This document shows positions 18,349 to 29,329 of a stretch of 64,000 bases of DNA, piece after piece. The notes under the pieces were generated by a model. The model was not told where the DNA came from, made no database searches, and saw only the letters and a list, made by a program, of their open reading frames with translations. The translations under genes were made by a program, and so were the position numbers. The stretch is from Arthrobacter sp. Bi83. GTDB taxonomy: Bacteria; Actinomycetota; Actinomycetes; Actinomycetales; Micrococcaceae. Location: positions 30,052 to 94,051 of the forward strand of contig NZ_CAKKLY010000010.1 in assembly GCF_918698095.1 (NCBI RefSeq), written 5' to 3'. The first letter of the stretch is position 1. The number at the start of each line of letters is the position of its first letter.

Positions 18349-19261
18349 GCCCGGACGCCTCGGCGTTGGAATCATCGGCGCCGGCAAGGTAGGCGCGGTC
18401 CTCGGGGCGGCGCTGCGCGCGGCCGAGCACGCCGTCGTCGGGGTTTCCGCTGTGTCGGACGCAAGCCGGGAACGGGCGGAAACGCTGCTTCCCGGCGTTC
18501 CTGTCCTGGACGTGCAGGACATCGTGGAACGCTCTGAGCTGGTGCTCCTCGCAGTGCCGGACGACGCCCTCGGCGGCTTGGTCGAGGGGCTGGCGAAGCT
18601 TGGCGCCTGGCAGCCCGGCCAGCTCGTGGCCCACACCTCCGGCCGCTTCGGCGTCGGGATCCTGCACCCCGTCCGCGCCGCCGGGGCCGTGCCGCTGGCC
18701 CTGCACCCTGCCATGACCTTCACCGGCATGAGCCTCGACCTGACCCGGCTTCTGGACTGCACGTTCGGCGTCACGGCGGACGCCGTGATGCTGCCCATCG
18801 CCCAGGCCCTCGTGGTGGAAATGGGGGCGGAACCGGTGGTGATCGCCGAGGCTGACCGCGTCATCTACCACGCTGCCCTGGCGCACGGCTCGAACCACCT
18901 GGTCACCCTCGTGGCGCAGGCGTCCCAGTTGCTCAGCGAAGTGGGCGTTGATGCTCCCGAACGGATGCTCGGGCCGCTGCTGAGGGCTACGCTTGAGAAT
19001 GCCCTCGCCTCCGGCGAGTCCGCGTTGACGGGGCCGGTGGCCCGCGGTGACGCGGGGACCGTCGCGGCGCACGCACGGGCGCTCCGGGAGCACGACGGCG
19101 GTGCCGGCGGCGACATCCTCGCGACGTATCTCGCGATGGCGCGGGCAACGGCGCGGCGGGCCGAAGGCAGGGGGCTCTTGAAGCAGGACCAGCTGCAGGG
19201 CATCCACGACGCCCTGAAAAATACAGAGGAAGACGGCCCCGGGGCCAAGGGAGGACACTGA
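18341..19261 (+). CDS. Rossmann-like / DUF2520 domain protein
   Basis: NAD(P)-binding protein of 306 residues. The N-terminus has a Rossmann fold ([19 protein letters not shown]) and the C-terminal half the DUF2520 helical domain, giving a 6-phosphogluconate/ketopantoate-reductase-like architecture (LHPAMTFTG and [13 protein letters not shown] are typical). It sits directly upstream of panC, one base from its ATG, as in mycobacteria (Rv3603c), so a role in pantothenate synthesis, perhaps ketopantoate reduction, is a reasonable guess but unproven. The start is GTG 18341 with AGGAAG 9 bases upstream; the longer frame overlaps the PH gene. Confidence 0.83.
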   Translation: MAKPGRLGVGIIGAGKVGAVLGAALRAAEHAVVGVSAVSDASRERAETLLPGVPVLDVQDIVERSELVLLAVPDDALGGLVEGLAKLGAWQPGQLVAHTSGRFGVGILHPVRAAGAVPLALHPAMTFTGMSLDLTRLLDCTFGVTADAVMLPIAQALVVEMGAEPVVIAEADRVIYHAALAHGSNHLVTLVAQASQLLSEVGVDAPERMLGPLLRATLENALASGESALTGPVARGDAGTVAAHARALREHDGGAGGDILATYLAMARATARRAEGRGLLKQDQLQGIHDALKNTEEDGPGAKGGH

Positions 19262-19262
19262 C

Positions 19263-20192
19263 ATGGCAATCCGACTCGTTACCACGGCGGCCTCCCTCCG
19301 CGCCCAGAGCCGTCACCTCCTGACCCAAAAACAGGGCTCCTCCCAGGGGCTGGTGCCCACAATGGGTGCCCTGCACGAGGGCCACGCCCGGCTGGCGCGC
19401 ACCGCCGTCGAACAGAACGACGTGGTGGTGGCCTCCATTTTCGTGAATCCGCTGCAGTTCGGCGAGGCCGTGGACCTGGAAAGGTATCCGCGGACCCTCG
19501 AGGCGGACCTGGCGCTGCTCGAGGCGCAGGGGGTGGACCTGGTGTTCGCCCCCTCGGTGGAGGAGATGTACCCGGACGGGCAGCCCATGATCCGGATCAC
19601 GTCCGGCCCGCTCGGCGAGAAATGGGAGGGGGCGTCACGGCCGGGGCATTTCGACGGCGCCCTCACCGTGGTGGCCAAACTCCTCCACCTTGGAATCCCC
19701 GCCACAGGGCTGCCCGGGGAAGGTGCGTTCGTCACCGGCGCCGGGGGAGGGCTCCCCGCCTACCGCGCCTACTTCGGCCAAAAGGACGCCCAGCAGCTCG
19801 CCCTGGTCAAGCAGATGGTCGCGGACCTGAACTTCCCGGTGGAGATCGTTCCCGTGCCCACCATCCGTTCCGCGGACGGGCTGGCGCTGTCCAGCCGCAA
19901 CCGGTTCCTCTCGGCGGAAGAACGCGATGCCGCCCTGGTTTTGTCGCGGGCGCTGCGGCTCATCGAGGAACGGGCCGACGCCCGCAAGCCCCTCGAAGTG
20001 GAGTCGGCGCAGGCCCTGATCGAGTCCCAGCCGTTGGTGGAACTGGACTACCTTGAAGTGGTGGACCCCCGGACGCTGGAGCCACTCGCCGAGAACTGCC
20101 GCGAGACCCCGTTCCGCGGCGAGGGCCTGGCCATCGTTGCCGCGAAAGTCGGTGCCATCCGGCTGATCGACAACCTTCCGCTGAATTCGTAG
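19263..20192 (+). CDS. panC: Pantothenate synthetase
   Basis: ATP-dependent condensation of pantoate with beta-alanine to pantothenate (vitamin B5, the CoA precursor). The 309-residue protein shows [16 protein letters not shown] (HIGH-like adenylation motif), [10 protein letters not shown], and [15 protein letters not shown] (KMSKS-like site). It carries a small unusual insert near residues 140-165 ([18 protein letters not shown]) between the VAKLLHL helix and the [10 protein letters not shown] strand, longer than in the E. coli enzyme. It is the last gene of the folate/PH/panC run; a hairpin follows. Confidence 0.95.
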   Translation: MAIRLVTTAASLRAQSRHLLTQKQGSSQGLVPTMGALHEGHARLARTAVEQNDVVVASIFVNPLQFGEAVDLERYPRTLEADLALLEAQGVDLVFAPSVEEMYPDGQPMIRITSGPLGEKWEGASRPGHFDGALTVVAKLLHLGIPATGLPGEGAFVTGAGGGLPAYRAYFGQKDAQQLALVKQMVADLNFPVEIVPVPTIRSADGLALSSRNRFLSAEERDAALVLSRALRLIEERADARKPLEVESAQALIESQPLVELDYLEVVDPRTLEPLAENCRETPFRGEGLAIVAAKVGAIRLIDNLPLNS

Positions 20193-20221
20193 GCCGGCGC
20201 CCCGGGCTGGGGGCCCGGGCC

Positions 20222-20247
20222 GGCAGCCCGCGGTTGCCCGGGCTGCC
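20222..20247. terminator. GC-rich hairpin after panC
   Basis: GGCAGCCCG (20222-20230) pairs with CGGGCTGCC (20239-20247) across an 8-base loop, 30 bases after the panC stop, within a very GC-rich palindromic stretch starting at 20193. No T-tract follows. Probable terminator of the panC transcript. Confidence 0.5.
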
Positions 20248-20366
20248 CCGCAGCCGTCCGCGTCGGACCGCTGCCCATGTACGGGAATGCCTCGGGTCAC
20301 TAGACTGTTGCAGTCTGCAGCGGCGCCGATCGCCAGCCATCCTTCCGAACTCACTGAGGCCTCGCC

Positions 20367-21878
20367 ATGTCTACTGAAGTAACGTCAAATTCCCACGGTG
20401 AACCGGGGCCGGAGAAGTCCGGAAACGTGAAGTCCGCCGGGCTCCGGTCCCCGCAGCAGCAGCCAGCCGCCGACAAGATGTCCCGCGAGTCGGTGACGGT
20501 CATCGCCACGCTGCTCGTGGCCACCTTCGTGGTGATCCTCAACGAGACCATCATGAACGTTGCCCTGCAGCGGCTCATGGTGGACCTTCAGGTGGATGCG
20601 CCCACGGTGCAGTGGCTGTCAACGGGCTTCATGCTGACCATGGCCGTCGTCATTCCAACTACCGGGTTCATCCTGCAGCGGCTGTCCACCCGGGCCGTCT
20701 TTTTGCTGGCCATGGGACTCTTCTCCGGCGGAACCGCGCTGGCGGCTCTGGCACCCGGTTTCGGGGTCCTGCTGCTGGCAAGGATCGTCCAGGCCGGCGG
20801 CACTGCCATCATGCTGCCCCTTCTCATGACCACCATCCTCACCCTTGTTCCGCTGGCCAAGCGCGGTGCCGTCATGGGCAATGTCAGCATCGCCATCTCC
20901 GTGGCCCCGGCCATGGGCCCCACGGTGTCCGGCCTGATCCTGCAACACTTCTCCTGGCGCTTCATGTTCGTCTTCGTGCTGCCCATTGCCCTGGCGGCGC
21001 TGGCGATCGGCGCCAAGTTCCTGACCAATGTCGGCGAAACGGAGAAATCCCGGCTCGACTTCCTGTCGGTAGTGCTGACCATCCCGGCTTTCGGCGGGCT
21101 GGTCTACGGTCTCAGCCAGATCGGCGGCGGCCACGGCGGCGACGACGGTCCGGGCACGCTTGCCGTGGCGGCACTGGTTGTCGGCGTCACAGGGCTGGTG
21201 GCCTTCGTGCTGCGCCAGCTGCGGCTGCAGAAGTCCAAGGCGCCCCTGCTTGACCTGAGGGCCTTCAACTTCCGCATGTTCACGGTATCCGTGCTGCTGA
21301 TGGTGGTGGCCATGGTGGCACTGTTCGGTGCAGTGATCCTGCTGCCGCTGTACCTGCAGGAGATCCGGGGCCTGAAGTCCCTCGAGACGGGCCTGGCGCT
21401 GCTGCCCGGCGGGCTGGCGATGGGCCTGCTCGGCCCGGTCATCGGACGCCTGTTCGACAAAGTGGGCCCCCTGCCGCTGACAGTGACAGGGTCGTCCCTC
21501 ATGGTGCTGGCGCTGTGGCAGTTTTCCATGCTCGACGCCGGCACTCCCGTGTTGTGGATCGTCACCCTTCACGTCGGGTTGAGTCTTGGTCTCGCGCTGC
21601 TGTTCACCCCGGCTTTCACCACCGGGCTTAACCCTCTGCCGCCGCACCTGTACTCGCATGGTTCGGCCATCATGAGCACCCTGCAGCAGGTGGCCGGCGC
21701 CGCCGGTACCGCGCTGCTCGTGTCGATCTTCGCCGTCGTCTCGGCGGGCTCGGGCCTTGTCGCCGGAATGAGCGCCGCCTTCCTGACGGCCACGGTGATA
21801 GCCGTAGCCGCCGTCGTCCTCTCCGCCATGATGCGCAAGACGGCCGGACCCGAAGGCGCACCAGCCGCCCCTCACTAA
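20367..21878 (+). CDS. DHA2-family (EmrB/QacA-type) MFS drug exporter
   Basis: Proton-driven multidrug exporter of 503 residues with 14 predicted membrane helices after a 40-residue cytoplasmic N-terminus. The family marks are VVILNETIMNVALQRLMVDLQ in helix 1 with its D/E-N pattern, TVQWLSTGFMLTMAVVIPTTGFI, and the antiporter motif GNVSIAISVAPAMGPTVSGLIL in helix 5. Substrate unknown. A separate promoter is likely since 174 bases separate it from panC. No regulator of the TetR or MarR type is adjacent, which is unusual for this group. Confidence 0.88.
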   Translation: MSTEVTSNSHGEPGPEKSGNVKSAGLRSPQQQPAADKMSRESVTVIATLLVATFVVILNETIMNVALQRLMVDLQVDAPTVQWLSTGFMLTMAVVIPTTGFILQRLSTRAVFLLAMGLFSGGTALAALAPGFGVLLLARIVQAGGTAIMLPLLMTTILTLVPLAKRGAVMGNVSIAISVAPAMGPTVSGLILQHFSWRFMFVFVLPIALAALAIGAKFLTNVGETEKSRLDFLSVVLTIPAFGGLVYGLSQIGGGHGGDDGPGTLAVAALVVGVTGLVAFVLRQLRLQKSKAPLLDLRAFNFRMFTVSVLLMVVAMVALFGAVILLPLYLQEIRGLKSLETGLALLPGGLAMGLLGPVIGRLFDKVGPLPLTVTGSSLMVLALWQFSMLDAGTPVLWIVTLHVGLSLGLALLFTPAFTTGLNPLPPHLYSHGSAIMSTLQQVAGAAGTALLVSIFAVVSAGSGLVAGMSAAFLTATVIAVAAVVLSAMMRKTAGPEGAPAAPH

Positions 21879-21924
21879 GCGCGGACAGACACTTCAGCCC
21901 CTCAGGGGGACCTGGCGGGCGGGC

Positions 21925-22761
21925 TCAGCCTGCGAAGAAGTCACTCAGTTCCGTGATGAGCTTGTCCGGGGCGCGGTTGACGCCGTCGTGCCCGAAGCCC
22001 GGCAGGATGGTGTAGCTGGAGCCGGACAGGACGTCGTGGATCTGGCCGCAGGCCACGCCGAAGTAGGCCGGGCTCTTCTCGCCCACGATGATGAGCGTCT
22101 CCAGCGGCAGTTCAAGGAACGGTTCGGCCGGCATGTCGGCCGCGATGATCGCCTTGATCTCGCGGACGCCGGTGCGCATCATCTCGCGCTGCTGCTTGCC
22201 CACGGTGGTGGCCGCCGTGAACTTGTTGGCCAGGGTCAGCATGGACAGCGGCATCCGGGATGAGAAAGCGCCGCCGGTCTCCAGCCCGCGCAGCAGGACC
22301 GCGAGGGCGCGGTCGTCATCCCCCGCCGCAGTCGCGCGCTCATACTCGGTGGTCCAGTCGGCCTTAACGCTGTGGTTTACCGAGACTGCGGGGTCGTAGA
22401 CCGCGAGCCGTTCCACCGGGAGGTGCCTGGCCGCGTGGAGAGCCACAGCGCCACCGAAGCTGTGGCCGAAAACGTCCGTGCTGGACGTGTGCTTCATGAC
22501 GGCATCGAGGTCGTGGATGTCGACGTCCAGGGTGTAGTCGCCCGGCTGCTCCGACGACCCCCCCCGGCCGCGGCGGTTAAAGGTGTGGACCGGACGGCCG
22601 AGGGCCGCACTCAGCTTTTGGGCGAAGCGGGTGTAGTCGGCGGCAGTCACCATGGAGGCCGTTACGACCACGACGCCGGAGCCGGCCGACGCGAGCTCCG
22701 CGCCGGTGCTGAACAGCTCAAGTTTGCCGCCGTCAGGTGTGCTGATGATCTCGCTCGTCAT
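21925..22761 (-). CDS. Alpha/beta hydrolase (first of a tandem pair)
   Basis: Serine hydrolase fold protein of 278 residues. The nucleophile elbow is GHSFGG and a late histidine is in GFGHDGVNRAP; VHTFNRRGRGGSS and DLDAVMKHTSS match the downstream paralogue (VHCYNRRGRAGSA and DLAAVMRATGS). No signal peptide, so probably cytoplasmic. The substrate is unknown. It is transcribed toward the DHA2 exporter, and lies 41 bases downstream of the second hydrolase on the same strand; the pair looks like an ancient duplication. Confidence 0.82.
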   Translation of the reverse strand: MTSEIISTPDGGKLELFSTGAELASAGSGVVVVTASMVTAADYTRFAQKLSAALGRPVHTFNRRGRGGSSEQPGDYTLDVDIHDLDAVMKHTSSTDVFGHSFGGAVALHAARHLPVERLAVYDPAVSVNHSVKADWTTEYERATAAGDDDRALAVLLRGLETGGAFSSRMPLSMLTLANKFTAATTVGKQQREMMRTGVREIKAIIAADMPAEPFLELPLETLIIVGEKSPAYFGVACGQIHDVLSGSSYTILPGFGHDGVNRAPDKLITELSDFFAG

Positions 22762-22802
22762 GCTCCGAGCCTATCGGAGGCGGGGCCCGGCTGACAGCCG
22801 GG

Positions 22803-23789
22803 TCACGCTCGGAAGGAGTCCGAGATGTCGGTCACCAGTCCGGGCGGCAGCGACCCGCGCCGTCGCCGCCGGCTCAGCGAGTGGACGCCGCCGTCGGTGC
22901 CGTTGAGAAAGCGCGCCATACGGACGGCCAGGCGCTTTCCGGGGCGGATCGGGCCTTCGTGGAGCTGACCAGGGACCAGCGCAAACTCGATCGCCGGAAC
23001 GGCCGCGGCCAGCTGGCGGCCGGTGTCCGCGAAATACCCCGGGCTCCAGCCGCCGCTGAGCATGAGCGTGGGGGTGGTGAGACCGGTGAAATCGCCCAAT
23101 TCGGCGTCGGCGTCGAGCACGGCCCGCATTTCCTTGACGGCGGTGGGCAGGAGCTGCCTCATTTCGGCGCCGACGTGGGTCCGGGCGGACATGATGCTCA
23201 GCATCCGGAGCGCCCCCAGCGGCAGGTAGGACACCGGCCCCGCCGTCGCCAGCCCCTGGACCAGATGTGCCCATGCGTGGTTGAGCTGCCCTTCCGTCAC
23301 GGCCACTTCCAGCTCCGGACGCCAGCGGTGGTTCAGATTGCCGGAGAGCGAGACTGCTGCGTCATAGGTTATGAGCCGCCTGACCGGAATGCTGCGGGCC
23401 GCCTGCAAGGCCACGAAGCCGCCGTAACTGTGGGCCACCACATCCTCGGATCCGGTGGCGCGCATCACGGCGGCCAGGTCACTGATCTCGGTGGCCGCAG
23501 AATACCCGTCCGGCTGCGGTGCGGACCCCGCGCGCCCACGGCGGTTGTAGCAGTGCACCGGCCGGCTGAGCAGGAGGCTGAGTTTGCGGGCGAACGGCCG
23601 GTACAGTGCGTCCGTCACCAGCGTGCCGTGGATAACGACGACGCCGGGCGCCTCCGCCACAGGTCGGGCGCCACCCGCGGTGGTCACCGGGGCGGGGGTC
23701 CCGCCGGCGGTGGCGGGCAATGCGGGCCGGAAGGAATGCACCTCAAGCTGGCCGCCGTCGTCGTCCGTCTGAACAGTCCAGGTCTCCAC
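22803..23789 (-). CDS. Alpha/beta hydrolase (second of a tandem pair)
   Basis: Paralogue of the neighbouring hydrolase, 328 residues. The nucleophile motif is AHSYGG; GVVVIHGTLVTDALYRPFAR at the oxyanion side matches VVVTASMVTAADYTRFAQ of its partner. It differs by a 20-residue proline/alanine-rich insert after residue 25 and a basic C-terminal tail (SLSRRRRRGSL). The catalytic histidine would be in PGQLHEGPI. The start ATG 23789 is about 100 bases from the divergent lysS start, so the two genes share a promoter region. Substrate not recognisable. Confidence 0.8.
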   Translation of the reverse strand: METWTVQTDDDGGQLEVHSFRPALPATAGGTPAPVTTAGGARPVAEAPGVVVIHGTLVTDALYRPFARKLSLLLSRPVHCYNRRGRAGSAPQPDGYSAATEISDLAAVMRATGSEDVVAHSYGGFVALQAARSIPVRRLITYDAAVSLSGNLNHRWRPELEVAVTEGQLNHAWAHLVQGLATAGPVSYLPLGALRMLSIMSARTHVGAEMRQLLPTAVKEMRAVLDADAELGDFTGLTTPTLMLSGGWSPGYFADTGRQLAAAVPAIEFALVPGQLHEGPIRPGKRLAVRMARFLNGTDGGVHSLSRRRRRGSLPPGLVTDISDSFRA

Positions 23790-23887
23790 AGCCCGAGTCT
23801 ATGCCCCACCCCTGGCGGGCTCTTGAAGGGGTGGGGCGGGCGCCCGTGGAGCCCGAAAGCCGCGCAGGCGAAGTCCCGGTAAACTTG

Positions 23888-25426
23888 ATGCTTGTGACTT
23901 CCCAAAACACCCCCGCCCCCAAGAATGCCCCAGAGCCGCTCGACGCCAGCGAGCAGATGCGCATCCGCATGGAAAAGCGCGCCAAGCTGATCGAACGCGG
24001 TACCGAGGCGTATCCGGTGGGTGTTGAGCGGACGCATTCGCTCACCGAAATCCGTGAAAAGTACGCGCACCTGGAAGCCGACGAGACCACCGGGGACGTC
24101 GTCGGCGTGACCGGCAGGATCGTGTTTGTCCGGAACACCGGCAAGCTGTGCTTCGCCACGCTGCAGGAAGGCGGCGTGGACGGCAAGGGCACCCGGCTGC
24201 AGGCCATGCTCAGCCTGGCCAACGTGGGCGAAGAGGCGCTCGCGGACTGGAAGGCCCTGGTGGACCTTGGCGACCACGTCTTCATCAAGGGCGAGGTCAT
24301 TTCCTCCCGCCGCGGCGAGCTGTCCGTCATGGCCGACTCCTGGTCCATGGCGTCCAAGGCATTGCGTCCGCTGCCGGTGCTGCACGCCGAGCTGAGCGAG
24401 GAAACCCGCGTCCGCCAGCGCTACGTGGACCTCATGGTGCGTGACGAAGCCCGCGAGATGGTCTACACCCGCGCGGCGATCACCCGCTCCATTCGCGAAA
24501 GCCTGCACCGCCACAGCTACGTGGAAGTGGAAACACCCATCCTCCAGCTGGTCCACGGCGGCGCGCTGGCGCGCCCGTTCGAGACGCACATGAACGCCTT
24601 CGACCAGAAGATGACCCTCCGCATCGCCACCGAGCTGTACCTCAAGCGCGCCGTGGTGGGCGGCATCGACCGCGTCTACGACATGGGCCGCGTGTTCCGC
24701 AACGAGGGCGTGGACTCCACCCACAGCCCGGAATTCACCACGCTGGAATGCTACGAGGCCTGGGCTGACCAGTTCGTCATGGCGGACCGGATCAAAGAGA
24801 TGATCCTGGACGCGGCGGACGCCGTGGGCGCCGGGCGCACCCTGCAGAGCGAAGCCGGAGAGATCAACCTCGACGGCGACTGGGCCTGGCTGGCCGTGTA
24901 CCCCGGGCTCTCCGACGCCGTGGGCCAGGAGATCACCCCGGAAACGCCGCTGGAAGAATTGCGCGCCGTGGCGGCGAAGCACGAGGTCAAGGTGGATCCC
25001 AAGTGGGACGCCGAGAAGCTCGCCGTGGAACTGTTCGGCGAGATCGTGGAGCCCACGCTGCTGAACCCGACCTTCGTCTACGACTACCCGCCGTCCGCGC
25101 AGCCGCTGGCCCGCCCCCACCGCGAGGACGGCCGCCTGATCGAGGCCTGGGACCTCATCATCGGCGGCATGGAGCGCGGCACCGCCTTCTCCGAGCTCAT
25201 CGACCCCGTGATCCAGCGCGAACGACTCACCGAGCAGTCGCGCCACGCCGCCGCCGGTGATGTCGAGGCCATGCAGCTGGACGAGGACTTCCTCCGTGCC
25301 CTCGAGTACGGAGCGCCGCCCATGGGCGGCATCGGCTTGGGCATCGACCGCCTCGTGATGCTCTTCACCGGCGCCGGGATTCGGGAGACCATCCTGTTCC
25401 CGCTCCTGAAGCCCGAGGGGCACTGA
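23888..25426 (+). CDS. lysS: Lysyl-tRNA synthetase (class II)
   Basis: Charges tRNA-Lys in the cytoplasm. The 512-residue protein has an N-terminal OB-fold anticodon-binding domain (VVGVTGRIVFVRNTGKLCFATLQ) and a class II core with motif 1 (ITRSIRESLHRHSYVEVETPIL), motif 2 (DMGRVFRNEGVDSTHSPEFTTLE) and motif 3 (GIGLGIDRLVMLFTG). ATG 23888 and GTG 23894 are both possible; no strong ribosome site distinguishes them. The long open frames on the opposite strand are GC shadows. The order lysS-small membrane protein-lsr2-clpC parallels mycobacteria. Confidence 0.96.
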   Translation: MLVTSQNTPAPKNAPEPLDASEQMRIRMEKRAKLIERGTEAYPVGVERTHSLTEIREKYAHLEADETTGDVVGVTGRIVFVRNTGKLCFATLQEGGVDGKGTRLQAMLSLANVGEEALADWKALVDLGDHVFIKGEVISSRRGELSVMADSWSMASKALRPLPVLHAELSEETRVRQRYVDLMVRDEAREMVYTRAAITRSIRESLHRHSYVEVETPILQLVHGGALARPFETHMNAFDQKMTLRIATELYLKRAVVGGIDRVYDMGRVFRNEGVDSTHSPEFTTLECYEAWADQFVMADRIKEMILDAADAVGAGRTLQSEAGEINLDGDWAWLAVYPGLSDAVGQEITPETPLEELRAVAAKHEVKVDPKWDAEKLAVELFGEIVEPTLLNPTFVYDYPPSAQPLARPHREDGRLIEAWDLIIGGMERGTAFSELIDPVIQRERLTEQSRHAAAGDVEAMQLDEDFLRALEYGAPPMGGIGLGIDRLVMLFTGAGIRETILFPLLKPEGH

Positions 25427-25428
25427 CC

Positions 25429-25695
25429 ATGGAGTATGTAGCCGTACTGCTGCCCTCCCTCGTGGTGGGCCTGATCTTCTGGTTCGCCATGAAGTCGATC
25501 TTCAACGCGGACAAGTCCGAGCGCCAGGCCGAGGCCAGGGCGCAGGCCGAAGCCGACGCGCAGGTGGAAGCGGCCGCGCAGGCCGCGGGGCAGGAAAAGA
25601 GGCAGCCGGGTACCCGCCCGGATTTGCAGCCGAATGCCCGGGAGGCATTTCCGCCCGCAGGCCCTTCGGCTCCCTCGACGGAATCCGACAAATAA
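25429..25695 (+). CDS. Small membrane protein with charged tail
   Basis: Hypothetical 88-residue protein starting 2 bases after the lysS stop, thus probably co-transcribed with lysS. One N-terminal helix (about residues 4-22, VAVLLPSLVVGLIFWFAM) anchors it; an alanine/glutamate/glutamine-rich amphipathic stretch (ERQAEARAQAEADAQVEAAA) that looks like a helix or short coiled coil follows, then a proline-rich end. Orientation is probably N-out with the tail in the cytoplasm. No function known. Confidence 0.7.
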   Translation: MEYVAVLLPSLVVGLIFWFAMKSIFNADKSERQAEARAQAEADAQVEAAAQAAGQEKRQPGTRPDLQPNAREAFPPAGPSAPSTESDK

Positions 25696-25743
25696 CAGGC
25701 AACATTTCTTCCCCGGGTTTTCCCCATGGAACCAAAGCGTGTT

Positions 25744-25773
25744 TTGACGCGTTGCCTTATTGAGGGACATACT
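25744..25773 (+). promoter_or_regulatory. Candidate SigA promoter of lsr2
   Basis: TTGACG at 25744-25749 and CATACT at 25768-25773 are separated by 18 bases and lie about 60 bases upstream of the lsr2 ATG, in an A/T-richer stretch than the surroundings. Match to the -35 consensus is 5 of 6, to the -10 four of 6. Confidence 0.55.
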
Positions 25774-25832
25774 TCATAGGGAAACATCCTGCTTTTCTGA
25801 TTACACGTCCCTTTCCCAAAGAGAGAACTTTG

Positions 25833-26159
25833 ATGGCACAGAAAGTTAATATCGTCCTCGTTGACGATCTGGATGGGGGATCGGCGGACGAAACTGTCCG
25901 TTTTGGGCTGGATGGCGTCGGTTACGAAATTGACCTGTCATCTGCCAATGCTTCAGAACTGCGGTCAGCCCTGGAACGCTTTGTTGCAGCTGGCCGCAAA
26001 ACTTCCGGCGGACGCCCTGCCCGCACCAAGGCAGCAGGCGGACGCAACCAAGACTCTGCGCAGATACGCCAGTGGGCCAGGGACCACGGCTACACGGTTA
26101 ATAGCCGCGGCCGCATCCAGGCTGAAATCCAGGAAGCGTACCAAAAGGCTAATTCCTAG
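25833..26159 (+). CDS. lsr2: Lsr2 nucleoid-associated protein
   Basis: Histone-like H-NS counterpart of actinobacteria that bridges DNA and silences A/T-rich, often horizontally acquired genes. The 108-residue product shows the N-terminal dimerisation domain (MAQKVNIVLVDDLDGGSADETVRFGLDG) and the C-terminal DNA-binding domain with the AT-hook-like RGR in VNSRGRIQAEI and IRQWARDHGY. ATG 25833 has GAGAGA upstream. A strong terminator follows. Its presence is relevant to the accessory region after 44 kb, which is the type of DNA it would be expected to silence. Confidence 0.97.
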   Translation: MAQKVNIVLVDDLDGGSADETVRFGLDGVGYEIDLSSANASELRSALERFVAAGRKTSGGRPARTKAAGGRNQDSAQIRQWARDHGYTVNSRGRIQAEIQEAYQKANS

Positions 26160-26180
26160 ATTGCTGAAGTCCTGAGCATT

Positions 26181-26220
26181 AAGAGCGGCGCCCCCGGCCT
26201 GACCCGGGGGCGCCGCTCTT
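26181..26220. terminator. Intrinsic terminator of lsr2
   Basis: AAGAGCGGCGCCCCCGG (26181-26197) pairs perfectly with 26204-26220 across a 6-base loop, 22 bases after the lsr2 stop. A short T-run (CTCTTTAA) ends the right arm. Confidence 0.88.
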
Positions 26221-26650
26221 TAAGCACCGAGTACTGCACGCGGCATTAATCAGCAGGCTTCCCTCTTTGTTCGGAGGAATCTGCGGGCAACTGTATTCGG
26301 TTTACCGAAGGAATCCTCCTCATCCCCGCGAATCTTCGCGGGCGAGCGAAACTTCCTGGCCCCACAGTCCGGATTGGCCCTTCCCGTAGTTCGGCCGGGA
26401 CGAAATTCCGAATGTTCCGGGTCGGTCATTAAAATCCCCATTTGCGGTCCGGCTGCTAATTAGCGCCCGGGCAGCGCGCAACTGGACGTGAACATGCGCT
26501 GCGGCCCTTTCCCGACACCGGAGAGATGGTTCCGGCGGCCCGCGGAAGGAGGTGCGCAACAGTTGCGGTTTCCCCTGTGGCGAACAAGCTCCCCAAGTCA
26601 TGCCTTGCCCACGTAGCATCAAAGTACGTCGTAGCTAGGAGTGTGGCGAA
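26221..26650. other. 430-bp upstream region of clpC
   Basis: No gene is seen. It holds the clpC promoter and leader. A notable palindrome lies at 26325-26342 with an overlapping half-site repeat to 26350 (separate entry), and GGAAT at 26275-26279 with GGTTT 18 bases later is reminiscent of an oxidative-stress SigR/SigH-type promoter (weak). The long frames on the minus strand here have no recognisable protein. Confidence 0.5.
26325..26350. promoter_or_regulatory. Candidate operator upstream of clpC
   Basis: CCCGCGAA-TC-TTCGCGGG (26325-26342) is a perfect 8-bp palindrome, and TTCGC-N6-GCGAA (26335-26350) overlaps its right half. ClgR, the usual actinobacterial activator of clp genes, recognises CGC/GCG-type palindromes, so this is a candidate site, though the spacing does not match the published consensus exactly. 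Confidence 0.45.
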
Positions 26651-29143
<2,493 letters not shown>

Positions 29144-29167
29144 GCTCCAGCCGCACTCTGCTCCATC

Positions 29168-29207
29168 GAGGCCCCGCCCGCACCCGCAAGGGAGCAGGCG
29201 GGGTCTC
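29168..29207. terminator. Hairpin after clpC
   Basis: GAGGCCCCGCC (29168-29178) pairs with GGCGGGGTCTC (29197-29207), with one G-U pair and an 18-base loop, 24 bases after the clpC stop. Followed by CTGCG, without a T-run. Probable terminator. Confidence 0.5.
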
Positions 29208-29329
29208 CTGCGTGCCGCTGCCGCAGCGCACAGGCCGACCACACGTACCGCCTGCGTAGTCTGAAAGTACTGTTTCACTGTCAGTGAACGCATCTGTGAT
29301 CCACGGCACAGGCAGTGTTGAATCGGCAC

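Noticed and set aside
23684..25423. 579-codon open frame antisense to lysS
   Set aside because: Long antisense frames are expected from GC-rich third positions; the sense strand is an unmistakable lysyl-tRNA synthetase and the antisense product has no recognisable domain.
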